A program made the position numbers and the translations under genes. 64,000 nucleotides of DNA from Flavobacteriales bacterium (lineage in GTDB: Bacteria > Bacteroidota > Bacteroidia > Flavobacteriales > Flavobacteriaceae), in contig WTJC01000038.1 of NCBI GenBank assembly GCA_011525015.1, forward strand, positions 1-64,000, read 5' to 3'. The notes below the pieces were generated by a model, which did no database searches, was not told the DNA's origin, and was given only the letters and a program-made list of their open reading frames with translations. Below, piece by piece: positions 1 through 8,396 of this stretch; the first letter of the stretch is position 1; each line of letters starts with the position of its first letter.

Positions 1-103
1 ACCTATTATTGCATTTTTAAAGTAAAATTTAAAAAATTCACAATTTATTTTGAACTATTTAGTCTAAATTGAATTTAAAATATTGAAGTAGCTAAGTTTA
101 GGC

Positions 104-859
104 TTATTTATTGAAATGCTGATCGATAAAGGTTTTGTCGGTGTAAATCTTTGCGATGATTTCGTTAATTGCATCCGAGAAACTCTCGTTGAGTTTAGTT
201 TCATAGTTTGTGACCTTATCTCCTTTTTCAGAAGAATAATTACCAGAGGCAGAGCCTTCGTAACGTTTTATGAAGTTTTTGTTTTTGTCGAATAAGGCTG
301 CTGTAAATTTAATTTCATGCCTTTCTAAGAAGTATTTTCCATTGATGGATTTAATTATTGGACGTATTAAACTTCCGGCATACAAGGCAGCACTGACTAA
401 AAATAACCTTTCAGCTGTAACATTTTCGTTGTCACAGCAATTTGAATCTTCATCATCACTTTGTGATTGATCTAAATTGAGACCAGAACCTACAAGAAGG
501 GCGGTTGAGGCTACAAAGATTGCACCGTCAACGTTATCTTTTTTTCTATCCCAAAAATCGAATTGCTGAATATCGATTTCTACCATAATATCGGATGATA
601 GGGTGTCTTTAATTAAGAAATGACGAGAAAATTCTGTTTTAAATTCTTTTTTTACAGCTTCGGGTAGATATTTTTCCATTGAAGGTGAATAATTTAAGTC
701 CGTCCTGGAATCAATCACGTTCTTTATACTTATACTCTTATCAAAATTTACTGAACTTTTAGGCGGGATAGATTTATTTGATTCTACCCAACTGTAGGGC
801 ACAACACAAGACATCACAACTAAGTAAGTGATGATTGAAATAAAAACGCGTTTGATCAT
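104..859 (-). CDS. Putative lipoprotein of unknown function
   Basis: I do not recognise the family. An ATG at 859 gives about 251 residues and places a hydrophobic signal segment right at the N-terminus, ending in a possible lipobox (V-M-S-C near residues 15-18). The reading frame stays open upstream to 931, but that extension would bury the signal. The mature part has a Cys/Asp-rich patch (DEDSNCCDNE) followed by a moderately hydrophobic stretch, then a mixed alpha/beta C-terminal part. The protein is probably exported and anchored in an envelope membrane. It stands alone, divergent from the sensor kinase at 1053. Methionine at lipobox position -2 is unusual, so lipidation is likely but not certain. 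Confidence 0.6.
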   Translation of the reverse strand: MIKRVFISIITYLVVMSCVVPYSWVESNKSIPPKSSVNFDKSISIKNVIDSRTDLNYSPSMEKYLPEAVKKEFKTEFSRHFLIKDTLSSDIMVEIDIQQFDFWDRKKDNVDGAIFVASTALLVGSGLNLDQSQSDDEDSNCCDNENVTAERLFLVSAALYAGSLIRPIIKSINGKYFLERHEIKFTAALFDKNKNFIKRYEGSASGNYSSEKGDKVTNYETKLNESFSDAINEIIAKIYTDKTFIDQHFNK

Positions 860-1040
860 AAGCTGTTTATTTGTTTCCAAATTAACCTTAAATACAAATA
901 AGGTACAACCATGAGTTAATTGTTTTATCATTTTCTAGGTATAAACAGCGATTTACTGTTTATTGACCCTTGGATAAGCCAACTTCTCTTATATTTCTTA
1001 AGGCTAAGTTAAAGTAAGGGCTGAAGTTAATTTGTACAAG

Positions 1041-1048
1041 TATATTTG
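1041..1048 (+). promoter_or_regulatory. -7 promoter box of the histidine kinase operon
   Basis: TATATTTG matches the Bacteroidota -7 consensus TAnnTTTG. Only four bases separate the box from the ATG at 1053. In the SRP RNA gene of this window the same box is followed by the predicted RNA 5' end at the fifth base, so the transcript here would begin at or next to the A of the ATG. No clear TTTG -33 element lies at the usual 19-21 base spacing. Confidence 0.55.
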
Positions 1049-1052
1049 AGAT

Positions 1053-2639
1053 ATGAACAAGAAGTGGTTTTCGTATACCATAGGTTTGATGTGTTTGGCC
1101 CTTGCGGGAATTGTTGTCGTTCAAGTTTATTGGATGCAAACGGCATTCAGTTCTAAGTCAGAGGAATTTTCTAATGTAATTTCTGATGTTTTAAACTCAA
1201 CGGCTGAAAATGTAGAAGCAAAGGAGCGCAAAAGATATTACGACAAACTCGCTTTTTTAATCGACAGTATTGGAGATCCCCAATCCCAACAAATTCAAAA
1301 TTTCTTTTTTATCGACAGAAGTCTAACCGATGAGGAAATTCTTTTTTACTCCCACGGCATTTTAAAAGAGGGCTATGACATGCCATCTACTTTTCTCGAT
1401 GACAAAGGACAGTTGATTCGAGACACCTCAACCATTTACAATTACACTTCTACCCGCACCAAACGAATTTTTAAGGCGAGTTCTACTTTAGACAACAATG
1501 AGACATATTTAGAGCCTGTTGAGGTTTTAGAGAAAATTGGGGGATTGACTAAAATGGAAAAAGCCCAATATGATGATGTTTTTATGGAAGCGGCCAAAAC
1601 CATACCCATTCACAATAGAATTGAAGTAGAAGACTTGTATCAAGCTATTGAGAGTGAATTAAAAAACCGAGGAATTGATTCAAGATTTGAATTTGGTGTT
1701 GAAAGTATGCAGTTTCCAACATTAGTCAGAAGTGAGCAATTTGATTTTAAGAGTGAAAATTTATACAAGGCTCCAATATTCAAAGACAGTGAGGGGATGA
1801 CTGATTACACCTTAGCCTTGTTTTTTCCTGATCGAAGAGAATTTCTACTCTCTGAAATAGCTAGTCTAGTGACGCTTTCGGTCGTCTTTACTGCAATTAT
1901 CATTATTGTTTTCATCATTTCAATTTATCAACTCATCACTCAAAAGAGAATTTCTGAAATTAAAAGTGATTTCATCAATAATATGACGCATGAGTTCAAA
2001 ACACCTATTGCGACCATCAATTTAGCCGTGGAATCTATCAAAAACCCAATTATCTTTTCAGATAAAGAAAAACTTGACCGCTACTTGCAAATGATTCGAG
2101 ATGAAAATAAAAGAATGCACGCACAAGTAGAAAATGTTCTTCAAATTTCAAAGTTGGAAAAAAGACAATTTGAAGTTGAAAAAGAAGAATTGAGTATTCA
2201 TGAAATCATATCAGAGGCGATAGTTCATGTTGAATTGCTCATAGATCACAGAAAAGGCCTTCTCGAAAAAAAATTGCAAGCAAAAAAAGATAGAATTGAA
2301 GGAAATGCCCATCACTTGACGAATTTAATGGTCAATATTTTAGATAATGCAGTCAAATACTCAGATCAAGAATTGTATATAGGGATACAAACCTATAATG
2401 AAAATAATGCTATAGTTATTAGAATCGAAGACAGGGGCGTTGGAATGACCAAGGCTGTCTCAAAGAAAATTTTTGAGAAGTTTTATCGTGAACACACGGG
2501 TAACATACACAATGTAAAAGGTCATGGACTTGGACTTTCTTATGCTAAGCATATCGTTGATTTACATAATGGCTCAATTTTTGTTGAAAGTGAAAAAGGA
2601 AAGGGTAGCGTATTTTTTGTAAAACTCCCTTTGACTTAA
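1053..2639 (+). CDS. Membrane sensor histidine kinase
   Basis: An inner-membrane sensor kinase of a two-component system with its cognate regulator directly downstream. Transmembrane segments lie at about residues 8-28 and 270-295 and enclose a periplasmic sensor domain of about 240 residues that I cannot assign to a family. The HisKA H-box has the phospho-acceptor His313 (MTHEFKTPIA). The HATPase domain shows an N-box (NLMVNILDNAVKYS, about 424-437), a G1 box (EDRGVGM, about 459-465) and a G2 box (GHGLGL, 490-495). No HAMP domain is evident between TM2 and the H-box. The response regulator follows after 11 bases, so the two are co-transcribed. The signal sensed cannot be deduced. Confidence 0.93.
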   Translation: MNKKWFSYTIGLMCLALAGIVVVQVYWMQTAFSSKSEEFSNVISDVLNSTAENVEAKERKRYYDKLAFLIDSIGDPQSQQIQNFFFIDRSLTDEEILFYSHGILKEGYDMPSTFLDDKGQLIRDTSTIYNYTSTRTKRIFKASSTLDNNETYLEPVEVLEKIGGLTKMEKAQYDDVFMEAAKTIPIHNRIEVEDLYQAIESELKNRGIDSRFEFGVESMQFPTLVRSEQFDFKSENLYKAPIFKDSEGMTDYTLALFFPDRREFLLSEIASLVTLSVVFTAIIIIVFIISIYQLITQKRISEIKSDFINNMTHEFKTPIATINLAVESIKNPIIFSDKEKLDRYLQMIRDENKRMHAQVENVLQISKLEKRQFEVEKEELSIHEIISEAIVHVELLIDHRKGLLEKKLQAKKDRIEGNAHHLTNLMVNILDNAVKYSDQELYIGIQTYNENNAIVIRIEDRGVGMTKAVSKKIFEKFYREHTGNIHNVKGHGLGLSYAKHIVDLHNGSIFVESEKGKGSVFFVKLPLT

Positions 2640-2650
2640 ATCTTATACCT

Positions 2651-3358
2651 ATGGAAGAAAAAAGAAGAATATTATTAGTTGAAGATGATCCCAATTTTGG
2701 AATTGTTTTAAGGGACTACTTAGGAATGAATAATTTCGAGGTTGTGCTGGCTAAAAATGGTATGGAGGGGTTTGAAAAATTCAAAAAACAGGAGTATGAC
2801 GTCTGTATACTAGATGTCATGATGCCTTATAAGGACGGTTTTACACTCGCACGTGAGATCAGGCAGCAAAATCAACATGTTCCCATCATATTTTTAACAG
2901 CTAAGACTATGAAAGAAGATGTCTTAGAAGGCTATAAAGCAGGGGCAGACGATTACTTAAACAAACCTTTTGATTCTGAGGTTTTGCTGGTAAAAATCAA
3001 AACGATACTAGAACGAAAGTCAATTAATAGTCAATCTATTCAATCTAAACAGTTCGAATTTGAGATTGGAAATTTTCAGCTCAACAGTAAATTAAGGTTT
3101 TTGAGTTATGCTGGTGAAGAGCCTATTAAGCTGTCCCCTAAAGAGAATGAGTTGTTAAAATTGCTCGCTCTCCATCTCAACGATTTGATGCCGCGAGAAC
3201 TCGCCCTAACTCAAATATGGCGGGACGATAATTATTTTACTTCCAGAAGTATGGATGTGTATATCGCCAAACTGCGCAAATACCTTAAAAAGGACGAAAA
3301 GGTTGAAATACTTAATATTCATGGTGAGGGATTCCGTCTGGTTGTAAACCCTGATTAG
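2651..3358 (+). CDS. OmpR-family response regulator
   Basis: A DNA-binding response regulator of 235 residues. The receiver domain (about 5-120) has the acidic pair Asp12/Asp13, phospho-acceptor Asp55 in CILDVMMP and Lys105 in NKPF. The C-terminal winged helix (about 140-232) has the OmpR/PhoB pattern SPKENELLKLLALH ... SRSMDVYIAKLRKYL. It is expected to be phosphorylated by the kinase encoded just upstream. It ends three bases before the stop codon of the convergent miaA fusion gene, leaving no room for a separate terminator. Confidence 0.95.
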   Translation: MEEKRRILLVEDDPNFGIVLRDYLGMNNFEVVLAKNGMEGFEKFKKQEYDVCILDVMMPYKDGFTLAREIRQQNQHVPIIFLTAKTMKEDVLEGYKAGADDYLNKPFDSEVLLVKIKTILERKSINSQSIQSKQFEFEIGNFQLNSKLRFLSYAGEEPIKLSPKENELLKLLALHLNDLMPRELALTQIWRDDNYFTSRSMDVYIAKLRKYLKKDEKVEILNIHGEGFRLVVNPD

Positions 3359-3361
3359 TTT

Positions 3362-4759
3362 TTAGGCTCCGTATAATTCAAATAATATCGCATTACACAT
3401 GGCTTCAACAGGCTCTTCTGTGTTCAATTGTATGGCGCCTTCATCTCGCTCATAAGTATCCAACTGGCTTTGCAGTAAACTCTCCGGCATAAAGTGATCT
3501 CTTCGCTCTTGAAGTCGCTTTTGAATTACTTCGGCATTTGCTTCTAAACAAACCCAATTGATCTTGTTTTTCACATCTTTTTCAAGAATCCTGCGGTATT
3601 CATGTTTTAAGGCCGAGCAGGCGAGAATTAATCCATGAGCCGTTTCGCTCTTTTTGATATGTGAGTTGAGCTCTTGTAGCCATGGTAATCGATCTTGATC
3701 ATTGAGCGGTACACCTGATTTCATTTTTTGTTTGTTGGCTTCAGGGTGAAAGTCGTCCGCATCTGAAAAGGGAATCGCTGTTATATCTGATAATTTTTGA
3801 CCCAAAAAGGTTTTGCCTACGCCACTAACTCCAGTTATAATCACTATTTCGCGCTTATTTTCTATTCGGGATTTAATTTTTTGGAGCTGATGACTTCTTG
3901 AAAGTTCAAAACCAACCCAATGAATATCTTCGTTTTTACGGTACCAGGTTAATTGTCTTTTTGCGTATCGTCGGCTGTTTTTTTTGATTTCTTCAATGGC
4001 ATGTTCACGGCTGATTTGGTTGTCAAAAAATAAAAAAGCCTCTTTGTAACCTACTGTATTTAAAGCGTTTAGTTCTTTGTGTTGAACTAAATTTTGAACT
4101 TCCGTAAAGAGTCCTTCATGGAGCATTAGATCAACACGTTTATTAATTCTATTGTATAATAGAGCTCGTTCGATTTCAATTCCAAAATGAAGAATTCTAT
4201 AGGGCAGTTTATTTGAAGACTTATTCAAAAAACTTGAATATGGACTACCGCTACTGCGACATACTTCAAGGGCTCTTATGAGTCTATGCGGATTGTTGAT
4301 ATCAACTTTATCATAGTATTCAGGGTCTTTCTGTTTTAATTCATCCTGCAGGGATTTAAGCCCCTCTTTTTGCAGTTGAGTGTTGAGATCATGGCGAATA
4401 CTGGTTTCAATTTCAGGAAACTCATCTATTCCGTTGATTAAAGCATCCATAAATAGGGTACTTCCTCCAACAGCGACTACGAATTCATGTTTTGCAAATA
4501 AAGCATCTAAGATTGTTCTCGCTTCTTGAACAAAATCTCCTAGAGTGTAGACTTCACATACTGATTTGTGCTGTATCAGGTGGTGCTTGACCTCTTTTAA
4601 TTCACTATCACTCGGTACTGCTGTACCAATCATCATTTCTTTATAAAATTGGCGACTATCGACCGAAATGATTTCTGTTTGATAGGTTTTAGCAAGATCA
4701 ATCGCTAAACTTGTTTTACCGGATGCAGTAGGGCCAGAGACACAAAGTAGGGTTTTCAT
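3362..4759 (-). CDS. miaA: tRNA dimethylallyltransferase fused to gluconokinase
   Basis: A 465-residue fusion. Residues 1 to about 295 are MiaA, which transfers dimethylallyl from DMAPP to A37 of tRNAs reading UNN codons. Visible landmarks are the P-loop GPTASGKTS (9-17), SVDSRQFYK (32-40), GGSTLFMDAL and the C-terminal RRYAKRQLTWYRK (263-275). Residues of about 302-465 are a complete GntK-type gluconokinase: P-loop GVSGVGKT (310-317), DADDFHP (333-339), PLNDQDRLPWL (351-361), CSALKHEYRR (381-390) and the HFMP...SQLDT region (about 422-435). No methionine lies between residues 260 and 310, so the kinase has no internal ATG start. It is the last gene of a minus-strand operon, and its ATG overlaps the channel gene's stop by four bases (ATGA). 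MiaA is normally about 300 residues. Gluconokinase activity is inferred from motifs. Confidence 0.9.
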   Translation of the reverse strand: MKTLLCVSGPTASGKTSLAIDLAKTYQTEIISVDSRQFYKEMMIGTAVPSDSELKEVKHHLIQHKSVCEVYTLGDFVQEARTILDALFAKHEFVVAVGGSTLFMDALINGIDEFPEIETSIRHDLNTQLQKEGLKSLQDELKQKDPEYYDKVDINNPHRLIRALEVCRSSGSPYSSFLNKSSNKLPYRILHFGIEIERALLYNRINKRVDLMLHEGLFTEVQNLVQHKELNALNTVGYKEAFLFFDNQISREHAIEEIKKNSRRYAKRQLTWYRKNEDIHWVGFELSRSHQLQKIKSRIENKREIVIITGVSGVGKTFLGQKLSDITAIPFSDADDFHPEANKQKMKSGVPLNDQDRLPWLQELNSHIKKSETAHGLILACSALKHEYRRILEKDVKNKINWVCLEANAEVIQKRLQERRDHFMPESLLQSQLDTYERDEGAIQLNTEEPVEAMCNAILFELYGA

Positions 4760-5550
4760 AGTTCATCACCGCATTTAAAGCAGAATTGAGCATCATCCTC
4801 ATGACCTTCTACACTGCAATTTCTACAGGCTTGGGTATTTTGTTTGGTGTATTTCTGGTTGAGCGATGCTGTAACGATTCCGGTAGGTACAGCAATGATT
4901 CCATATCCTAAAATCATGACCATGGTTGCGATGAACTGTCCTAAAGGGGTTTGAGGTGCGATATCACCGTAACCTACCGTAGTTAGAGTTACTATGGTCC
5001 AATAAATTGATCTGGGTATGCTGCTAAAACCTGAGCTTTCTGGCTCAATGATGTACATCAGTGTACCCAATAGGATAGCCAAAATACATACGGTATATAT
5101 AAAAACTAGAATTTTGATTCTACTCGCTCTTAACGCCTGTCCTAAATGTGATGCAGCACTTGTAAATTGAACGATTTTTAAAATTCTAAAAATCCGTAAT
5201 AGCCTAAGGGTGCGAACGGTGATTAATGCGTGATATCCGGTTGTAAATAAAGAAATATAGAGTGGGAGTGTGGCTAATAAGTCAATAATGCCATAAAAAC
5301 TGAAGATATAGGCTTTTGGTTTTTTAACTGAAACGATTCTTAGTACATATTCAACGCTAAAAAAAATAGTGATGCTCCACTCAATGACTTTAAAGACCTC
5401 TTGATATTGAGCATTGATACTTTCAACACTCTCTAGCATTACAGTCACTAGACTGCTGAGAATTAATACGATTAATACGATGTCAAATATTTTGCCAAGT
5501 GGAGTGTCGGCCTCAAATATTACTTCGTGTATTTTTTCTCTAATCTTCAA
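4756..5550 (-). CDS. Kv-type potassium channel with C-terminal zinc ribbon
   Basis: A six-transmembrane voltage-gated-type potassium channel. The S4 helix carries regularly spaced arginines (RTLRLLRIFRILK), and the pore has the selectivity filter TLTTVGYGD followed by the S6 helix. The soluble tail ends in a C-x2-C-x11-C-x2-C zinc ribbon (CRNC ... CFKC). I place the start at TTG 5550, which begins a few residues before the REKIHEVIFEADTP segment; as I recall, relatives start there. An ATG at 5610 would add 20 polar residues but overlap the upstream gene by 71 bases instead of 11. The product probably conducts K+ across the inner membrane. It is the fourth gene of a five-gene operon. The start is the uncertain part. 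Confidence 0.82.
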   Translation of the reverse strand: MKIREKIHEVIFEADTPLGKIFDIVLIVLILSSLVTVMLESVESINAQYQEVFKVIEWSITIFFSVEYVLRIVSVKKPKAYIFSFYGIIDLLATLPLYISLFTTGYHALITVRTLRLLRIFRILKIVQFTSAASHLGQALRASRIKILVFIYTVCILAILLGTLMYIIEPESSGFSSIPRSIYWTIVTLTTVGYGDIAPQTPLGQFIATMVMILGYGIIAVPTGIVTASLNQKYTKQNTQACRNCSVEGHEDDAQFCFKCGDEL

Positions 5551-6649
5551 GGAGTTGAATTTCGTATTTCTCTGGATTTTCTTTGAATTTTTGCTCGATG
5601 AGCTGACCATAAACAACTAGATCTTGCTCAATTTTAATCAAATTTTTTTGAAGAATCTCAATTTTACTAATCTGATAATTCAATTTACAGAGCCCAAAGT
5701 ATTTCAATTCTTTGTTTTTAATGAAATACACATATTTTTGAGAAGAGCTGTTCTCTTTTTCGATCAGCAAAAATGCCTTGTGCTTTTCGAGAAGTAGATC
5801 TTCTTGCTTTTCGGAAGTATTTTTTTTCAATTCTTTGTTCTTAAATCGACCCTCTGTTTCGTGAAGAAACTTGATGTTCCGGTATAACTCATTAGAAATC
5901 AACTGTTCAATGATGTTTTTGGTCTTCTTTTGCAGTGAAACATCCTTTTTAGATTGGGATGCAAATTTCTTGCTAAGTGTAGTTTTAATGTTTTTACTCT
6001 GCCCGGTGTAGATCAGATTATCTTCTTTGCCGTACAAATAAAAAATACCTGCTTCTTCACTTAGGTTGTTGATCAAGTCGATTTGTTTTTGGCTTAAATG
6101 AAAGTGCTCATTTTTCTTGATAAGGGATTTTAAAATCTCTTGTTTGCTGTCTTTTTGAAGTAGAATTTTAAACAATTCCAGAGTGGCTTGTGCGTCTCCT
6201 GTGGCCCTGTGTCTATTGCTTACAGCGATACCCAATGCTTTTACCAATTTACCTAGGCTGTGCGAATCTGCTTCTGGAATTAATTTTTGAGACAATTCAA
6301 CGGTACATAAGGTGTCTTTTGTAAAATCATAACCCAATCGATCAAACTCTAACTTCAAAATTCGATAATCAAAACTGGTATTGTGTGCGACAATAACGCA
6401 ATCTTCGGTGATTTCTATGATTCTTTTGGCTACCTCGTAGAATTTTGGAGCATTTTGGAGCATTTTATTTGAGATACCCGTGAGCTTTACTACAAATTCT
6501 TGAATGGCTCTTTCTGGATTGATGAGCGATTGAAAATAATCGACAACCTGATTTCCATCAAATTTATGAATTGCGATTTCAGTTATTCCCTCTTTATTAT
6601 AGGCTCCACCAGTGGATTCTATGTCTAATATGGCAAAATAGCGTTTCAA
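5540..6649 (-). CDS. DEDDh exonuclease with degenerate GIY-YIG domain
   Basis: An N-terminal DnaQ/epsilon-like 3'-5' exonuclease (about 1-165) with a full DEDDh set: Asp9 and Glu11 in ILDIES, Asp94 in HNTSFD, His147 and Asp152 in HRATGD. A GIY-YIG-like domain follows at about 195-275 with GIF (201-203) and YTG (214-216), but the usual catalytic arginine after the second motif is replaced (KNIKTT). The remaining 100 residues are lysine-rich and helical. This exonuclease plus UvrC-like layout occurs in other bacteria, where a repair role is assumed. The start codon is TTG; it overlaps the yggS stop as TTGA, which implies translational coupling. The nuclease activity of the second domain is doubtful. 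Confidence 0.85.
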   Translation of the reverse strand: MKRYFAILDIESTGGAYNKEGITEIAIHKFDGNQVVDYFQSLINPERAIQEFVVKLTGISNKMLQNAPKFYEVAKRIIEITEDCVIVAHNTSFDYRILKLEFDRLGYDFTKDTLCTVELSQKLIPEADSHSLGKLVKALGIAVSNRHRATGDAQATLELFKILLQKDSKQEILKSLIKKNEHFHLSQKQIDLINNLSEEAGIFYLYGKEDNLIYTGQSKNIKTTLSKKFASQSKKDVSLQKKTKNIIEQLISNELYRNIKFLHETEGRFKNKELKKNTSEKQEDLLLEKHKAFLLIEKENSSSQKYVYFIKNKELKYFGLCKLNYQISKIEILQKNLIKIEQDLVVYGQLIEQKFKENPEKYEIQLLED

Positions 6650-7302
6650 TGCTTGTAATTTCTCGCTCCGAAGATACGGCTACCCACTCTAATCATTGTA
6701 CTTCCACAATCTATGGCAAGCGGATAATCTCCACTCATACCCATGGATAGAATCTCTAAATTCTTGAAATCTATTGCTTTTTCTTTAAAGAGTTGTGCCA
6801 AATAAGTGAACTCCGATCTTAATTGGTTTTGGTCATTGGTAAAAGAAGCCATTCCCATTAAGCCTTTGATATTTACAAATTCGAATGTGTCACTTGACGA
6901 AAGTATTTCATCCAATTCGGTAGCAGACAAGCCGAATTTGTGTTCTTCTTGTGCGATATGAATTTGTAAAAGGCAATTTATTTTGAGGTTTAATTTGCTT
7001 CCTTGTTTATTTATTTCTTTGAGTAGCCTTAAACTATCCACAGAGTGAATTAAAGAAATAAAAGGCGCGATATATTTTACCTTGTTGCGCTGCAGGTGAC
7101 CAATCATGTGCCACTCTACATCATCGGGTAATTGAGTGTGCTTCTCGACAAGCTCTTGCACCTTGTTTTCTCCAAAGATGCGCTGACCACCTTCATATGC
7201 TTCTTTTAAAGCATCAACGGGTTTGGTTTTAGATACAGCGACTAAGGAAACCTGTTCAGGAATTTCAGTAATGATTTGTTCTAAATTTTCTCTTATGCCC
7301 AT
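6646..7302 (-). CDS. yggS: YggS-family PLP-binding protein
   Basis: A 218-residue PLP-binding homeostasis protein (PLPBP/YggS/PROSC family), which buffers pyridoxal phosphate and affects amino-acid pools but has no known enzymatic reaction. The Schiff-base lysine lies in VAVSKTK near residue 25. Other landmarks are IFGENKVQE, WHMIGHLQRNKVK, GLMGMAS and the C-terminal LSMGMSGDYPLAI ... VRVGSRIFG, all typical. It is the second gene of the operon starting with the Gfo/Idh oxidoreductase, from which it is separated by 26 bases. Length is slightly below the family average. Confidence 0.94.
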   Translation of the reverse strand: MGIRENLEQIITEIPEQVSLVAVSKTKPVDALKEAYEGGQRIFGENKVQELVEKHTQLPDDVEWHMIGHLQRNKVKYIAPFISLIHSVDSLRLLKEINKQGSKLNLKINCLLQIHIAQEEHKFGLSATELDEILSSSDTFEFVNIKGLMGMASFTNDQNQLRSEFTYLAQLFKEKAIDFKNLEILSMGMSGDYPLAIDCGSTMIRVGSRIFGARNYKH

Positions 7303-7328
7303 TTTTGAAAAAAATTACTTGAGGTTAT

Positions 7329-8321
7329 TTAGTTTCCTGAATAATTCAATTGGCTTTTTATTTTCGAAACAATTTCTAAAGCCACTTTTAAGGCTTTAGT
7401 TCCATCCTCTAAAGTTACCAAGGGTGAACGCTTTGAATGAATCGCCTCGGCTAAATTTTCAAGTTCATCAAGTATTGCATTATTCATTGCTGTTTTTGGC
7501 TTTTCGAAATGCAAAATCTTTGTTTCTCCTTCAGCATTAGTCAAGGTCATTTGATAAGGATCTATGGGCTCATCTGCTCTAGGGCTATCAATTTTCACAA
7601 TTTCACTCTCTTTTTCTAAAAAATCAATACTGATGTACGCATCCTTCTGAAAAACTCTGGTTTTACGCATGTTTTTTAGTGAAATTCTACTTGCTGTTAA
7701 ATTAACCACAGATTTGTTTTCAAACACCAATCGGGCATTTGCAATATCGGGTGATTGCGAAAGTACACAGGCCCCACTGGCATGAACTTCTGCTAAATCT
7801 GAAGAAATCATACTCAAAACAATTTCGATGTCGTGTATCATCAGATCCATCACCACAGAAACATCTGTTCCTCTGGGATTGAATTCAGAGAGTCGATGTG
7901 TTTCAATAAACATGGGGTTGTTGATGATATCTTTTACAGATTTTAACGCTGGGTTGTACCTTTCGACGTGTCCAACAGCTCCAACGACTCCTTTTTGTTT
8001 GGCAAGGGTAATTAATTCTTCCGCTTGCTCTAGGTTTAAGGTTATCGGCTTTTCGATAAATAGGTGTTTATTGAACTCAAGGGCTTTTTTTGCGATTTCA
8101 AAATGAGTGAGTGTTGGGGTGACAATCACCGCCACATCTATGTCGTTTAGAAGTGCTTCTTGGGACGAAAAAAATTTGTAACCCAGTGTGTTTTGAATTT
8201 CAATTGCATGTGAGTTGTTGTTGTCATAGAATCCAACTAACTCATATTTAGAAGATTCCTTTAATAATTTCAAATGAATCTTTCCCAAATGACCTGCTCC
8301 AAAAACACCGGCTTTTAACAT
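7329..8321 (-). CDS. Gfo/Idh/MocA-family oxidoreductase
   Basis: An NAD(P)-dependent oxidoreductase of about 330 residues. The Rossmann fold begins at once with KAGVFGAGHLGKIHLK, and the catalytic-type motif EKPI (from FIEKPITL) is present, followed by the usual C-terminal alpha/beta domain with HDIEIVLSM. The ATG at 8321 starts directly before the nucleotide-binding strand; the in-frame upstream extension to 8366 is rejected because it would run through the -7 box at 8337-8344. It is the first gene of the operon that ends with miaA. The substrate cannot be read from sequence; sugar derivatives are typical for the family. Confidence 0.88.
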   Translation of the reverse strand: MLKAGVFGAGHLGKIHLKLLKESSKYELVGFYDNNNSHAIEIQNTLGYKFFSSQEALLNDIDVAVIVTPTLTHFEIAKKALEFNKHLFIEKPITLNLEQAEELITLAKQKGVVGAVGHVERYNPALKSVKDIINNPMFIETHRLSEFNPRGTDVSVVMDLMIHDIEIVLSMISSDLAEVHASGACVLSQSPDIANARLVFENKSVVNLTASRISLKNMRKTRVFQKDAYISIDFLEKESEIVKIDSPRADEPIDPYQMTLTNAEGETKILHFEKPKTAMNNAILDELENLAEAIHSKRSPLVTLEDGTKALKVALEIVSKIKSQLNYSGN

Positions 8322-8336
8322 AGAATTATTTTTCTG

Positions 8337-8344
8337 CAAAAATA
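8337..8344 (-). promoter_or_regulatory. -7 promoter box of the Gfo/Idh-yggS-miaA operon
   Basis: On the minus strand the sequence reads TATTTTTG, a match to TAnnTTTG, 16 bases before the ATG at 8321. It sits back to back with the plus-strand pcm box at 8371-8378, forming a divergent promoter region. Confidence 0.5.
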
Positions 8345-8370
8345 GCCATATAAGTAGAGTTAACAATGTT

Positions 8371-8378
8371 TAATTTTG
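8371..8378 (+). promoter_or_regulatory. -7 promoter box of pcm
   Basis: TAATTTTG matches TAnnTTTG and lies 19 bases before the pcm ATG at 8397. No convincing TTTG element is seen 19-21 bases upstream. Confidence 0.5.
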
Positions 8379-8396
8379 TTCTACACGGATTAACAA

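Noticed and set aside
860-931. N-terminal extension of the first putative lipoprotein
   Set aside because: It would place 24 polar or mixed residues before a clear signal segment. The ATG at 859 gives a normal lipoprotein start.
4756-4830. Zinc-ribbon tail of the channel as a novelty
   Set aside because: I recall the same C-terminal CxxC...CxxC tail in other Bacteroidota channels, so it is probably a family trait.
5551-5616. Upstream starts (ATG 5610, TTG 5616) for the Kv-type channel
   Set aside because: They add a low-complexity Ser/Lys/Asn tail and overlap the exonuclease gene by over 70 bases. I prefer TTG 5550, but this is not certain.
8322-8366. N-terminal extension of the Gfo/Idh oxidoreductase
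   Set aside because: It runs through the -7 promoter box and precedes the Rossmann strand that normally opens the protein.
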